64,000 nt of DNA from Erythrobacter sp. EC-HK427 (GCF_902498745.1 NZ_LR701479.1:1306292-1370291); one strand, 5' to 3'; positions 23,991 through 33,102 are shown, counted from the first letter of the stretch. Numbers and translations: made by a program. The notes: generated by a model from the sequence alone, not told the origin.

Positions 23991-24689
23991 TCAGTGGGCT
24001 TCGCTCACTCCGGTATTCAACGCGTTGATCCCCTCATGCACCCGCCGCTCGACCTCCTCGCGCGGCAGGCCGGGTTCGATCACTTCGCCGAAATGCCATG
24101 TGATTGTTCCGCGCGGCTTGAGCGACTGGCGGTAGATCGTCCCGCTATTCACCGCCACCGGCACCACCGGCAATTTGAACAGCTTGTAGAGGCCGGCAAA
24201 GCCCGAGCGCAGCGGCGGGCGCTCGCCGGGCGGGATGCGCGTGCCTTCGGGGAAGATCACGATCGGGCGGCCCTGCGCAATCGCGTCCTTGCCCGCTTTC
24301 AACATGGCCCGCAGCGCGCTCGCCCCCTGTTCGCGCGCCACCGGGATGAGGCCATAGGCCAGCGCCGCGCGGCCCCAGAAGGGCAGCTCGAACAGCTCTG
24401 CTTTCGCTACGCCCGCCGGGTGTTCGAAAGTGTGCGCCATCGCAATCGCTTCGAAAAAGCTCTCATGCTTGATCGCGTAAATCACCGGGCCCTCGGGCCG
24501 CGTGCCGGTGATTTCGATCCGCAAGCCGAGCAGGCGGGTGCAGCACCAATGGTGCCAGTGCGACCAGTTGTCGCATAGCGGGCGCACCCATTGCGGGTGC
24601 AGATAGGTCGCCGCCGCCGCCGCGCCGGAAATCAGCAGCGAGCCGCAGTAGAATGCGACGTAAAAGGCAAGATTGCGCAGAAGGATCAT
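23991..24689 (-). CDS. plsC: 1-acyl-sn-glycerol-3-phosphate acyltransferase
   Basis: This membrane enzyme of 232 residues adds the second acyl chain to make phosphatidate. An N-terminal membrane segment (about 5-27) is followed by the acyltransferase motifs: KHESFFE, a variant of the usual NHxxxxD with Glu at the last position, and FPEGTR. It is the last gene of the group ftsE-ftsX-DUF218-plsC on this strand. An HxxxxE form instead of HxxxxD is unusual and should be noted. Confidence 0.9.
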   Translation of the reverse strand: MILLRNLAFYVAFYCGSLLISGAAAAATYLHPQWVRPLCDNWSHWHHWCCTRLLGLRIEITGTRPEGPVIYAIKHESFFEAIAMAHTFEHPAGVAKAELFELPFWGRAALAYGLIPVAREQGASALRAMLKAGKDAIAQGRPIVIFPEGTRIPPGERPPLRSGFAGLYKLFKLPVVPVAVNSGTIYRQSLKPRGTITWHFGEVIEPGLPREEVERRVHEGINALNTGVSEAH

Positions 24690-24707
24690 CGGTGGTGCAG
24701 CGACGGG

Positions 24708-25250
24708 TCAGCTAAGGGCCTTGAGCGTCCATACCGCAAGAAACTTGTGATACTCAAGGAACAGTGTCGCCAGCGTGACTTCGCTGCGCACCGCATCGCG
24801 CACCATCGTGATATTGGGGGGTAACTGGTCAGCCAGCTCTGCTGCCGCGCGACGCATATGCCAGTCTGCCGTCACCAGCCGCAGCGAGTTATACCCTCGC
24901 GCGTCCATCCATTGCGCGGTTTCGCGGGCATTGCCGCGGGTGTCGAGCGCGGAAAAGCCCAGCGTGACGCAGCAATCCATGATCCGGTCTGGCACATTGT
25001 ATTCGGCTTGGAACTCGCCCGGCTGCACGGCGATGTCGACGCCTGTCACCAGCATCTGCTGCGCCGCGCCTGCTTGCAGCACCTCCAGCCCGCGCTCGAT
25101 CCGCCCGCCGCTGCCGGTGGGCACGATGATCGCGTCGGTCTGCGAAATCTCCGCTTCCTGCGGCAAGGCAGCGGCAAACCAGACAAAGCCCAGCGCCCAC
25201 ACGACCAGAATGATCGCGAACATCCGCCCCAGTACAAAACTGCCCTTCAT
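24708..25250 (-). CDS. YdcF/SanA-like DUF218 membrane protein
   Basis: A 180-residue protein with an N-terminal membrane helix (about 8-28) and a DUF218 domain. Typical features are TDAIIVPTGSGGRIERGLEVL and TRGNARETAQW, then a segment ending in ADWHMRRA. SanA-type proteins affect envelope barrier function; the reaction is unknown. It starts 14 bases after ftsX and precedes plsC by 18 bases, so it is probably co-transcribed with ftsEX. The start MKGSFVLG at 25250 is chosen over a longer frame that overlaps ftsX. Confidence 0.85.
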   Translation of the reverse strand: MKGSFVLGRMFAIILVVWALGFVWFAAALPQEAEISQTDAIIVPTGSGGRIERGLEVLQAGAAQQMLVTGVDIAVQPGEFQAEYNVPDRIMDCCVTLGFSALDTRGNARETAQWMDARGYNSLRLVTADWHMRRAAAELADQLPPNITMVRDAVRSEVTLATLFLEYHKFLAVWTLKALS

Positions 25251-25264
25251 GGCCGCGCCAACAC

Positions 25265-26185
25265 CTACAGCATTCGCCGCAGCGCCGCGATCACAGTGAT
25301 GCGCGCGGTGATCACGGCGAGAATAATCCCGACCAGCGGAATAGCGGCAATTGTGATCCAGTCCAGCGCGGTCAGCCCACCGCCTGCAATCAGGCCGGAG
25401 CCGAGCTGCGCGAATTGCTGGCCCAGAATGAACACCGCCGCCAGCCCGAGCAGCAGCCCCGCCGCGCCGCCCAGCGCCGCATCCCACGCGATTGACCGTT
25501 GGAAAATGCCCGCGATCTGCCCGTCAGTGCCGCCCAGATGGTGGATGACTTCAATCGTCTCGCGGTTCGATCCCAACGCGCTGCGCGCCGCCAGCCAAAC
25601 CGCCGCCGCGCTGGTGATGGCGAGCAGCGCGATCAGCCCCAGCGCGAGGAATTGCAGCGAACGGATGGCATCGAACACCGGCCCCAGCCAGCTTGCCTGC
25701 GCATCCAGCCGCGCTGCCGGAGCCGCTTCCAGCAATTCGCTGCGCATGGCGGCAAGCCGCTCTGCGGTGACGGGGCCGGAGAGTTTCACATCCACCAGCG
25801 CGGGGATCGGCACGCCGTCTTCTTCCGCCAGCGCCACATCGCCCAGCCACGGACGCAGCAGCTCTGCCAGCTCGGCATCGGGCACGCGCCGCACTTCGCT
25901 CACATCCTCGCGGTTGGAGAAATAGGAGACCGCGCGCTCGGCCTGCCGGTCACGTTCGGCGGGTGCGCCTTCGACGATCTGGACGGTGATCCCGCCCGCG
26001 ATCTCGTCGCGCGCATTGCCCGCCAGATTGCTCAAGGACAGGCCCGCTGCCGCCGCCATCACCGTCAGCGCGATCATGATGGCGATCACCCACGGCATCG
26101 GCCCGGCAATCCGCGCCTGTTGCAGGATGCGCGCCGAATCCCCGAAGCGCGGCGCGTTGCGGCGGATGGGCGAGGGCGCGCTCAT
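25265..26185 (-). CDS. ftsX: Cell division protein FtsX
   Basis: The 306-residue FtsX is the membrane part of the FtsEX ABC complex, which controls septal peptidoglycan hydrolases. Four membrane segments are visible (about 32-52, 180-200, 222-250 and 275-298) with a large periplasmic loop after the first. Its ATG overlaps the ftsE stop by 4 bases, so translation is coupled. Confidence 0.92.
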   Translation of the reverse strand: MSAPSPIRRNAPRFGDSARILQQARIAGPMPWVIAIMIALTVMAAAAGLSLSNLAGNARDEIAGGITVQIVEGAPAERDRQAERAVSYFSNREDVSEVRRVPDAELAELLRPWLGDVALAEEDGVPIPALVDVKLSGPVTAERLAAMRSELLEAAPAARLDAQASWLGPVFDAIRSLQFLALGLIALLAITSAAAVWLAARSALGSNRETIEVIHHLGGTDGQIAGIFQRSIAWDAALGGAAGLLLGLAAVFILGQQFAQLGSGLIAGGGLTALDWITIAAIPLVGIILAVITARITVIAALRRML

Positions 26186-26916
26186 TGCGGGGCCTTCTCG
26201 CGCTTTGGCGGATATTTGAGCGCGCCGGTGGGATCGGACAGCCGCCCCTTGTCGAGCCGCATGATGAGCGAATCCGGCACTTTGCGCAGCAGATGCACGT
26301 CGTGCGTTGCCACCACCACCGTGGTGCCCAGGCGGTTCAACGCTTCAAACAGGCGCAGCAGTTTCACCGCCATTTCCGGATCGACGTTCCCTGTCGGCTC
26401 GTCCGCTACCAGAATATCGGGCCGCCCGATCACCGCGCGGGCGATGGCCACGCGCTGCTGTTCTCCGCCCGAAAGCGTCTCCGGCCGCGCCTCGCTGCGA
26501 TGGCCTAGCCCCACCCATTCGAGCATATCGGACACCGGCTTTTGCAGCTTTTCCTCCGACATTCCCGACACCCGCAAGGGCAGCGCGACATTGTCGAAGG
26601 TATTGAGATGCGGCACCAGCCGGAAGTCCTGGAACACCACCCCGATGCGCCGCCGGTACATCGGCAGGTCCGCGCGCGGAAGCGTGATGACATCCGACCC
26701 GAACATCGAAATCATCCCCCGGCTGGGGCGCTGCGCGAGATAGAGCAGCTTGAGCATACTCGTCTTGCCCGCGCCGCTCGCGCCGGTGAGAAAGTAGAAG
26801 CTGCCGGGGTAAAGCGTGAAGGACACATCGCTCAGCACTTCGCGGTCGGTGCCGTAGCGAAGGCCGACATTGGCAAACTGCACGATGGAGTCAGGCGCGC
26901 CCGTCATGCCGCCCAC
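26182..26916 (-). CDS. ftsE: Cell division ATP-binding protein FtsE
   Basis: The ATPase of the FtsEX complex, 244 residues. Walker A GASGAGKTS, the Q-loop, the signature LSGGEQQRVAIARA and Walker B ILVADEPTGN are all present. The start may be ATG 26916 or 26907 (MTGAPDS); the latter is closer to family length. It is first in the group ftsE-ftsX-DUF218-plsC and divergent from the zinc-ribbon gene at 27060. Confidence 0.95.
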   Translation of the reverse strand: MGGMTGAPDSIVQFANVGLRYGTDREVLSDVSFTLYPGSFYFLTGASGAGKTSMLKLLYLAQRPSRGMISMFGSDVITLPRADLPMYRRRIGVVFQDFRLVPHLNTFDNVALPLRVSGMSEEKLQKPVSDMLEWVGLGHRSEARPETLSGGEQQRVAIARAVIGRPDILVADEPTGNVDPEMAVKLLRLFEALNRLGTTVVVATHDVHLLRKVPDSLIMRLDKGRLSDPTGALKYPPKREKAPQ

Positions 26917-27059
26917 CTAGGGCTTTGGCGGGGCAACGGGAAGCGCTCAATCGCCCCGATACAGCATTTTGCCCAAGGCGCTTGTGGAAAAGGACGCAAG
27001 TTCAGCACTCTTGGGCCCGCGCAATCTTGTTGCTTTGTAACAGCAGGCGTAGGAATCTT

Positions 27060-27974
27060 ATGAACGCGATGATCATCCAGTGCCCCGCCTGCACGACAAA
27101 ATATGTCGTGCCCGATACCGCTATCGGCGTGGACGGGCGCACCGTGCGCTGCGCCAAATGCAAACACAGCTGGTTCCAGGACGGGCCGACGCTCGATCTG
27201 GTGCAAGAGGCGCCTTTGGCGAGCGAGGTCTCTCCGGTAGTGCCGCGCCCTGCTGCGCCGGTGGCAAAACCGGAGCCTGAGCCTGAGCCTGAGGTTGCGC
27301 CACCACCCGCGCCGCGCCCGCCGATCCCCGAGCATCCGCAGGTTGAAGCGAGCGATGCTGCGCCGGAAGACGCGCCTGCCGATCCGGTTGACGAACCGCC
27401 GTTCCCCGAAGCGGAGACTGCGCCGCCCGCCGGCCCTTCGCCTGAAAGCCTGCGCGACCAGATCCGCCCGCCGCGCCAGCAGCCTCCGGCCGATTTCGGT
27501 GATCCGCCTGCGTCGCCTTTCGATCCCGAGCCGCCGTTCCGTCCGCGTCGCAATCCGTTGAAAGTGCTCAACTGGGCCGCAGGGATTTTTGCCGTGGTCG
27601 CCGCCGCGCTGGTGTTTGCCGTGTCCTATTGGGGCCTGCCCGACTGGGTGCCGGTCGAACGCCCGACCTTTGCCGCGGGCGAGCCGGATTTGCAGCTCGA
27701 TTTTCCGGCTGACCAGCAGGAACGGCGGCAATTGCCCAACGGCACCGAGTTCTTCGGTGCGAGCGGCACCATCACCAATATCGGCACCGAGACCCGCACC
27801 ATCCCGACCATCCTGATCGTCCTGCGCGATGCGCGCGGGCGCAAGGTTTACAGCTGGGAAGTCCCGCCGCCGCAGCGCACGATCGCGCCGGGCGAATCGG
27901 TTCCCGTGGCCGAAGCCGTCACCGATATCCCGCGCAGCGCCCGCGAAGTGCAGATCGGCTGGAAGCCGGAGTAA
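27060..27974 (+). CDS. MJ0042-type zinc-ribbon protein with DUF3426 domain
   Basis: A 304-residue membrane protein. Residues 1-38 form an MJ0042-type zinc ribbon (CPACTTKY and CAKCKHSW). A long Pro/Glu-rich linker (about 55-160) follows, then one membrane helix (about 168-190, LNWAAGIFAVVAAALVFAVS) and a C-terminal DUF3426-like domain with TNIGTETRTIPTILIVLRDA. The predicted topology is cytoplasmic ribbon and periplasmic DUF3426. In many alphaproteobacteria this gene lies divergent from ftsE, as here. Function unknown. Confidence 0.85.
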   Translation: MNAMIIQCPACTTKYVVPDTAIGVDGRTVRCAKCKHSWFQDGPTLDLVQEAPLASEVSPVVPRPAAPVAKPEPEPEPEVAPPPAPRPPIPEHPQVEASDAAPEDAPADPVDEPPFPEAETAPPAGPSPESLRDQIRPPRQQPPADFGDPPASPFDPEPPFRPRRNPLKVLNWAAGIFAVVAAALVFAVSYWGLPDWVPVERPTFAAGEPDLQLDFPADQQERRQLPNGTEFFGASGTITNIGTETRTIPTILIVLRDARGRKVYSWEVPPPQRTIAPGESVPVAEAVTDIPRSAREVQIGWKPE

Positions 27975-28083
27975 TCGCGGCGCTGCGGCGCGGGTGAAGA
28001 GTGTGCTTGCAGGGGGCAGACCCTTTTGCTAGTGGCGCGCTCCTACCGAGGCGAGCCAAGGCTGCTCGCCCCTTCATTGATGT

Positions 28084-28170
28084 GCGGTCGTGGCGGAACT
28101 GGTAGACGCGCAACGTTGAGGTCGTTGTGGCCGAAAGGCCGTGGAAGTTCGAGTCTTCTCGACCGCACCA
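28084..28170 (+). tRNA. tRNA-Leu (anticodon GAG)
   Basis: An 87-base gene with acceptor arms GCGGTCG and CGACCGC, the anticodon stem CAACG/CGTTG with GAG at 28118-28120, a long variable arm (GGCCGAAAGGCC) typical of leucine tRNA, the T-loop TTCGAGT and an encoded CCA. Confidence 0.96.
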
Positions 28171-28229
28171 TCATTCCCTGACGTTCTGGTTGCAGACGCG
28201 CTCTCCGGCGGGGTCGGCGTTGATCGGGT

Positions 28230-28448
28230 TCAATCCAGCATCAGCACGATGAAGAACGCCAGCATCGTGCCGCCGATGAACAGCATCCAGCTCCAGTAGA
28301 AATCGAAATCGATCCCGTATTCGGGAAAGTAGACATCGACGCGGAAGATTTCCAGCATCCCGCCCGTCGCGCCGCCCGATCCCATGAACAGCGCGATCAG
28401 GATGGTGAGCAGAGCGCCGAAAGGCACGGCTTTGAAGAATGCGATCAT
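28230..28448 (-). CDS. 72-residue membrane protein
   Basis: MIAFFKAVPFGALLTILIAL starts a protein with two hydrophobic segments (about 5-24 and 52-71) separated by an aromatic and acidic loop. No family recognised, but the clean two-helix pattern supports a real inner-membrane protein. It lies after tRNA-Leu on the opposite strand. Confidence 0.65.
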   Translation of the reverse strand: MIAFFKAVPFGALLTILIALFMGSGGATGGMLEIFRVDVYFPEYGIDFDFYWSWMLFIGGTMLAFFIVLMLD

Positions 28449-29086
28449 GGAACACCTGTCTTCATTCGGGCCAGCTGAAATGGCCCGGAGAGGGGGCCGG
28501 TATCGGGGTCTCCCCGCATTGACGCAAAATCCGCTGTATCGCCAGTGCCGGTCCAGCCCCTGCGGACAAAAAGTTCATCTGTTGCGCGGCCGGAGTCGAT
28601 TGATTCAAAGCCCTGTTCGAAAGATTCACACAGATGAAACTGCACAGATTTTTTTCCAGAGATTGTTTTACCCTCTTGCGCACCGCGCCAGCCGTGGATT
28701 CTCCACGCGTCGCGGCGTGTTACAAGGCCGATACACCCCTGCGAAATTGTCAGCAGTCGCGGTAAATGCGCTTTAACCCCCTTGCGCCGGACTCGCCGCT
28801 GATTCACTATGGGTTGTGGTCGCGATGCCGGGGGCACCCACTAGACCTAGTTTCCGAAGCCAAGCCGCCGATTCGGCGAACGGGCCCGGAGTCGCTATGG
28901 TCGCGGGACAAATCCGGGGATGCGGCGTGGAAAAGCCGGGACAAATAAAGTCCCGGGCAGACGTGTAGATTGGTGCGTGAACGACTACATAGGGAGCTTG
29001 GCTCCGAGTCGAACACAAATAGAACAAAGCGGCGGGCCGTCCAATCGGGACACACCCGCCCCAGGGCAAGAACAGGAACGGGGCAC
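28449..29086. other. Long leader and promoter region of nrdA, no convincing gene
   Basis: These 638 bases hold short ORFs in several frames but none with convincing composition. Visible elements are TGATTCACTATG at 28800-28811 (also before nrdB), the dyad ACTAGACCTAGT at 28840-28851, two CGGGACAAAT direct repeats 33 bases apart (28904 and 28937) and a 7-bp stem at 28936-28956. They probably represent nrdA promoter and operator sequence. Confidence 0.5.
28800..28811 (+). promoter_or_regulatory. GANTC-containing 12-mer before nrdA
   Basis: TGATTCACTATG contains GATTC, the recognition site of the alphaproteobacterial cell-cycle methylase CcrM. Exactly the same 12 bases occur at 34148-34159 before nrdB. 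Joint cell-cycle control (CcrM/GcrA or CtrA type) is an inference. Confidence 0.5.
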
Positions 29087-31108
29087 ATGGAATTCAGAAG
29101 CGGAGACGAAGCAGCAATGGGACTGGGCGAAAATGTGACCACCGGAACCCCCGCTGCCGAAAAGAAGTCCCCCAAGGCGAAGGCAGTAAGCATGGATACC
29201 AAGGACGCAGGGACAGAAGCCCTCGTTGCGACAGCTGCGGCAGGGGCTCTGGCCGAAGCCGCGAAGGCTGCGGCAACCGAAGCAAAGAGCGATTCCAAAT
29301 CCGTGCTGCCGCGCCGTTTCGCGGTGCAGACCGACGCGGCGCGTGATGCGAACCTCACCGATTTCGGCAAGGAAACGCTCACCGACCGTTACCTGCTGCC
29401 CGGCGAGAATTATCAGGATCTGTTCGCCCGCGTCGCCGATTATTACGCCGACGATGCCGAACACGCGCAGCGCCTGTATGACTACATTTCGAACCTGTGG
29501 TTCATGCCGGCAACGCCCGTGCTGTCGAACGGCGGCACCACGCGCGGCCTGCCGATCTCGTGCTATCTGAACTCGGTGAGCGACAGCCTTGATGGCATTG
29601 TGGGCACCTGGAACGAGAACGTGTGGCTCGCATCCAAGGGCGGCGGCATCGGCACCTATTGGGGCAATGTACGCGGCATTGGCGAGCCGGTGGGCCTCAA
29701 CGGCAAGACCAGCGGCATCATTCCCTTTGTGCGGGTGATGGACAGCCTGACGCTGGCGATTTCGCAGGGCTCGCTCCGGCGCGGCTCGGCGGCCTGCTAT
29801 ATCGACATCCACCACCCGGAAATCGAGGAGTTCCTCGAAATCCGCAAACCCAGCGGAGACTTCAACCGCAAGGCGCTGAACCTGCACCACGGCGTGCTGG
29901 TGACCGACGATTTCATGGAAGCGGTGCGCGCGGGCGAAAGCTACGATCTCGTCTCGCCCAAGGATGGCAGCGTGCGCAAGACGGTGGATGCGCGCAGCCT
30001 GTTCCAGAAGCTGGTCGAAACCCGGCTGGCCACGGGCGAGCCCTATATCGTCTTCTCCGACACGGTGAACCGCATGATGCCCAAGCATCACCGCGAACTG
30101 GGCCTGAAGGTTTCCACCTCCAACCTGTGCAGCGAAATCACCCTGCCGACCGGCATCGACCATCTCGGCAATGATCGCACCGCGGTGTGCTGCCTCTCCT
30201 CGCTCAACCTTGAAAAGTGGGACGAGTGGAACGGCGACAAGCAATTCATCGAGGACGTGATGCGCTTCCTCGACAATGTGCTGCAGGATTATATCGACCG
30301 CGCGCCCGACGAAATGGCCCGTGCCAAATACTCCGCCGCGCGCGAACGCTCGGTCGGCCTCGGCGTGATGGGCTTCCACTCCTTCCTCCAGTCGAAGGGC
30401 CAAGGGTTCGAAAGCCCGATGGCGAAGGCGTGGAACCTCAAAATGTTCAAGCACATCCAGTCGAAGGCGTCCGAGGCGTCGATGCTGCTGGCGCAGGAAC
30501 GCGGCGCGTGCCCCGATGCGGAAGAAATGGGCGCGATGGAGCGGTTCAGCTGCAAGATGGCGATCGCGCCGACCGCGTCGATCAGCATCATTTGCGGCGG
30601 CACCAGCGCGTGTATTGAGCCGATCCCGGCGAATATCTACACCCACAAAACGCTGTCGGGCAGCTTCGTGGTGAAGAACCCGTATCTGGAAAAGATCCTC
30701 GACAAGAAGAGCAAGAATTCGGTCGCGATCTGGAATTCGATTCTGGAAAAGGGCGGCAGCGTCCAGCATCTCGATTTCCTCACCGACGAGGAAAAGACCG
30801 CGTTCAAAACCAGCTTCGAGATCGACCAGCGCTGGCTGCTCGAATTCGCCGCCGACCGCGCGCCCTATATCGATCAGGCGCAGTCGCTGAACCTGTTCAT
30901 CCCCGCCGATGTCGACAAGTGGGATCTGATGATGCTGCACTTCCAGGCGTGGGAGAAGGGCATCAAGTCGCTGTATTATCTGCGCTCCAAGAGCGTGCAG
31001 CGCGCGGGCTTTGCCGGCGGCGTGGAGGCGGACAACACCGTCGATCCGGCGAAATACGAACTGCAGGCCGAACAGACCGACTACGAGGAGTGTCTGGCCT
31101 GCCAGTAG
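29087..31108 (+). CDS. nrdA: Ribonucleoside-diphosphate reductase, alpha subunit (class I)
   Basis: The ATG at 29087 follows AGGA by 9 bases and gives a 673-residue catalytic subunit that reduces NDPs to dNDPs with NrdB. Visible features are SCYLNSVSDSLDGI (redox Cys), NLCSEITLPTG (substrate Cys region), the PTASISIICGGTSACIEP block and the C-terminal thiol pair in YEECLACQ. The N-terminal 70 residues are Ala/Lys-rich without an ATP-cone, so dATP activity control may be absent. nrdB is 3 kb downstream rather than adjacent. Confidence 0.95.
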   Translation: MEFRSGDEAAMGLGENVTTGTPAAEKKSPKAKAVSMDTKDAGTEALVATAAAGALAEAAKAAATEAKSDSKSVLPRRFAVQTDAARDANLTDFGKETLTDRYLLPGENYQDLFARVADYYADDAEHAQRLYDYISNLWFMPATPVLSNGGTTRGLPISCYLNSVSDSLDGIVGTWNENVWLASKGGGIGTYWGNVRGIGEPVGLNGKTSGIIPFVRVMDSLTLAISQGSLRRGSAACYIDIHHPEIEEFLEIRKPSGDFNRKALNLHHGVLVTDDFMEAVRAGESYDLVSPKDGSVRKTVDARSLFQKLVETRLATGEPYIVFSDTVNRMMPKHHRELGLKVSTSNLCSEITLPTGIDHLGNDRTAVCCLSSLNLEKWDEWNGDKQFIEDVMRFLDNVLQDYIDRAPDEMARAKYSAARERSVGLGVMGFHSFLQSKGQGFESPMAKAWNLKMFKHIQSKASEASMLLAQERGACPDAEEMGAMERFSCKMAIAPTASISIICGGTSACIEPIPANIYTHKTLSGSFVVKNPYLEKILDKKSKNSVAIWNSILEKGGSVQHLDFLTDEEKTAFKTSFEIDQRWLLEFAADRAPYIDQAQSLNLFIPADVDKWDLMMLHFQAWEKGIKSLYYLRSKSVQRAGFAGGVEADNTVDPAKYELQAEQTDYEECLACQ

Positions 31109-31118
31109 GGGGTGAGCC

Positions 31119-31367
31119 GTGCCGAAGGTTTTCGAATGGCGCGGCTACCGCTTCTACTTCTACGCGCATGAAGGCACCCCGCTGGAGCCAGCGCATATCC
31201 ATGTTCGCAAGGATGGGAAGGAGGCGAAGTTCTGGCTTCGCCCCTTCGTTTCCCTCGCGTATAATCGCGGTTTCAACGGGGTCGAGTTGAAGCGCATCGC
31301 GCAACACGTTATGCTTCAGCGCGATGTCATCGAGAGCAAGTGGAATGGATTTTTCAACCTCAAGTGA
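31119..31367 (+). CDS. DUF4160 protein
   Basis: Starts with GTG 10 bases after the nrdA stop, within a GGGGGTGAG context. The 82-residue product begins MPKVFEWRGYRFYFYAHEGT and contains EPAHIHVRKDGKEAKFWL, typical of DUF4160. It overlaps the next gene by 23 bases. DUF4160/DUF2442 pairs occur widely as small two-gene units and have been suggested to be toxin-antitoxin-like; function is not established. Confidence 0.85.
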   Translation: MPKVFEWRGYRFYFYAHEGTPLEPAHIHVRKDGKEAKFWLRPFVSLAYNRGFNGVELKRIAQHVMLQRDVIESKWNGFFNLK

Positions 31368-31620
31368 AGCGGACTTCCCCGAACCCGTCAGCGTTCGCTT
31401 TGACGAGGGCAATTTCTGGACTGCACTTAAGGATGGCCGTGTGATCGGCGTTCCGCTGATCTGGTTTCCGCGCCTGTTCAACGCGACGGCCGAGCAATTG
31501 GAGAAATACGAGCTTTCGCCCAGCGGCATCCACTGGGACGAGATCGACGAGGATATCTCGGTCAAGAGCATTGTGCTGGGATACAAATCGCATGAATTCC
31601 GCGCAGCTGATGCCGCCTAA
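31345..31620 (+). CDS. DUF2442 protein
   Basis: The likely start is ATG 31345 (MDFSTSSEADFPEPVSVRF), overlapping the DUF4160 gene. The 91-residue product shows the DUF2442 pattern: VSVRFDEGNFWTALKDGR, VPLIWFPRL, then SGIHWDEIDEDISVKSIVLG. Its overlap with DUF4160 makes them a translationally coupled pair. An earlier in-frame start at 31324 is possible. Confidence 0.85.
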   Translation: MDFSTSSEADFPEPVSVRFDEGNFWTALKDGRVIGVPLIWFPRLFNATAEQLEKYELSPSGIHWDEIDEDISVKSIVLGYKSHEFRAADAA

Positions 31621-31671
31621 TCCTTATGTCGGATTGCGGGTGATGGCTGATCGTTCATCAATCACGGCCTT

Positions 31672-31854
31672 ATGACCAACGACACCATCTTCATCAGCGC
31701 CGTTGTGATCGCCTTGCTGCTCGCGCTCGCCAATGCGTGGCGCGGGGCGGTGCTGATCCGGTCGGGGAATGAGACCGGCGGCAGGCGCGCGCTGGTCTTG
31801 GGGCTGAGTATGCTGATGCTCGCCGGATTTGCAGTGTATCTCCGCCCGATCTGA
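31672..31854 (+). CDS. 60-residue membrane protein
   Basis: MTNDTIFISAVVIALLLALA opens the first membrane segment, a basic loop (RGAVLIRSGNETGGRRA) follows, and a second segment (about 41-57) ends the protein. No family recognised. It is a plausible two-helix inner-membrane protein within the nrdA-nrdB gap. Confidence 0.6.
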   Translation: MTNDTIFISAVVIALLLALANAWRGAVLIRSGNETGGRRALVLGLSMLMLAGFAVYLRPI

Positions 31855-31956
31855 CTGCTCCCGCTTTACAGCCCCCCGGCGACAGACCTCTTGCCCGCTG
31901 CGCGGGCCTACTGTATTATCGCATCAATACAGCAACACTCGCCAAGGGAGCCGTGC

Positions 31957-32235
31957 ATGGCCCGCATCCTCATCGCCCTCTCCGCCATCCTGCTCCTTTC
32001 CGCCTGCGCGTCGCAGATCGATGCGGGGGTCTCCGCCGCGCCGGAGGCTCCGGGGTTCTGGTGGGGTTTGTGGCACGGCTTTATCTTCCCGTGGTCGTTC
32101 CTCGGCTCGCTCTTCAGCCCCGATATCGCGGTCTACGCCGTGCCCAACAAAGGCGGCTGGTACGATTTCGGCTATTTCTGCGGCATCTGCTTCCTCGGCG
32201 GCGGGACAATCGGCAGCGCGAAGGCGAGGCAGTAG
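31957..32235 (+). CDS. 92-residue lipoprotein
   Basis: The ATG at 31957 follows AAGGGAG. The N-terminus MARILIALSAILLLSAC is a lipoprotein signal with the lipobox Cys at residue 17. The mature part has aromatic-rich hydrophobic segments (GFWWGLWHGFIFPWSF and YFCGICFLGGG). Family unknown; membrane association beyond the lipid anchor is likely. Confidence 0.7.
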   Translation: MARILIALSAILLLSACASQIDAGVSAAPEAPGFWWGLWHGFIFPWSFLGSLFSPDIAVYAVPNKGGWYDFGYFCGICFLGGGTIGSAKARQ

Positions 32236-32241
32236 CGCCTG

Positions 32242-33102
32242 TTAGAACAGCGGCAGCCGCGCCACCTCGTCTTCCGCCAACACCAACCCGAATTCCGCCT
32301 CCAGCACCGCGCCATATTCGGCAGGCGAGGCCAGCGCGCGCCGTTCGGGCGGCATATCCTTGCGCCAGCGGGTCAGCGCGCGGTCGGTCAGGCTGACAAA
32401 GCCGTCGGGCAGGCAGCGGCTCACTACGGTGAGATTGGTGAAGCGCGAGGCCGGATGCGTGGTCGACCAGTGGCAGCCGAGCGCCATATCGGCGGGCGCG
32501 ACCTCCGCGAGGTCGAAGACATATTGCGCCTCCCACGCGCTGTCGCTTTGCGCCCGGCCATCGGTGGCGAGCATCGGGCCCTGGCGTTCGAGCAGCCACG
32601 CGCCGGGCAGAGCGCCCTCCGGCCCCAGATGCCGCAAGCGGTGCTGCGCGCCATCGCCGCTGACTGCCCGCGCGCCATCCACCAGCGGCATAGGCGGAGC
32701 ATAGGCGCCGCCAAAACCCGCATCGGCAATCCACGTCTCCGCACCAAAGCGCACCAGCACCAGGCAATGCGTGCGCGGCGGCAGCTCCGGCGGATCGCCC
32801 AACAGCACCCGCGCCAGCAACAGCCGCGCGGCGAATCCCGCCGCCTCCAGCATATCGGCGAACAGCCGGTTGTGCTCGAAACAGAAGCCGCCGCGCCGCA
32901 CCTCCACCAGCTTGGCGAAGACCGGCGCGCGCTCACACGCCATGCCTTCGCCGAGCGGGATCGAGAGGTTTTCGAACGGGATCGCCTGCCGGTGCGCCGC
33001 CTGCATCTGCGCCAGCCCCCCGGGCGTCACCGCCACCGGCGCGGCAAGGCCGATGCGCGCAAAATAGCGGGCGAGCGGATCGTGCAACTCCATCGCCGCC
33101 AT
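32242..33102 (-). CDS. nat: Arylamine N-acetyltransferase
   Basis: The 286-residue cytoplasmic enzyme transfers acetyl from acetyl-CoA to arylamines or hydrazines. The Cys-His-Asp triad is visible: Cys74 in RRGGFCFEHN, His112 in RTHCLVLV and Asp127 in WIADAGFGG. The start may be ATG 33102 or 33093 (MELHDPLARYF). It lies on the opposite strand within the nrdA-nrdB gap, so it is not part of an nrd operon. Confidence 0.93.
   Translation of the reverse strand: MAAMELHDPLARYFARIGLAAPVAVTPGGLAQMQAAHRQAIPFENLSIPLGEGMACERAPVFAKLVEVRRGGFCFEHNRLFADMLEAAGFAARLLLARVLLGDPPELPPRTHCLVLVRFGAETWIADAGFGGAYAPPMPLVDGARAVSGDGAQHRLRHLGPEGALPGAWLLERQGPMLATDGRAQSDSAWEAQYVFDLAEVAPADMALGCHWSTTHPASRFTNLTVVSRCLPDGFVSLTDRALTRWRKDMPPERRALASPAEYGAVLEAEFGLVLAEDEVARLPLF

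Noticed and set aside
28558-28776. Short ORFs in the nrdA leader
   Set aside because: They lack ribosome sites and coding character and overlap several promoter-like elements.
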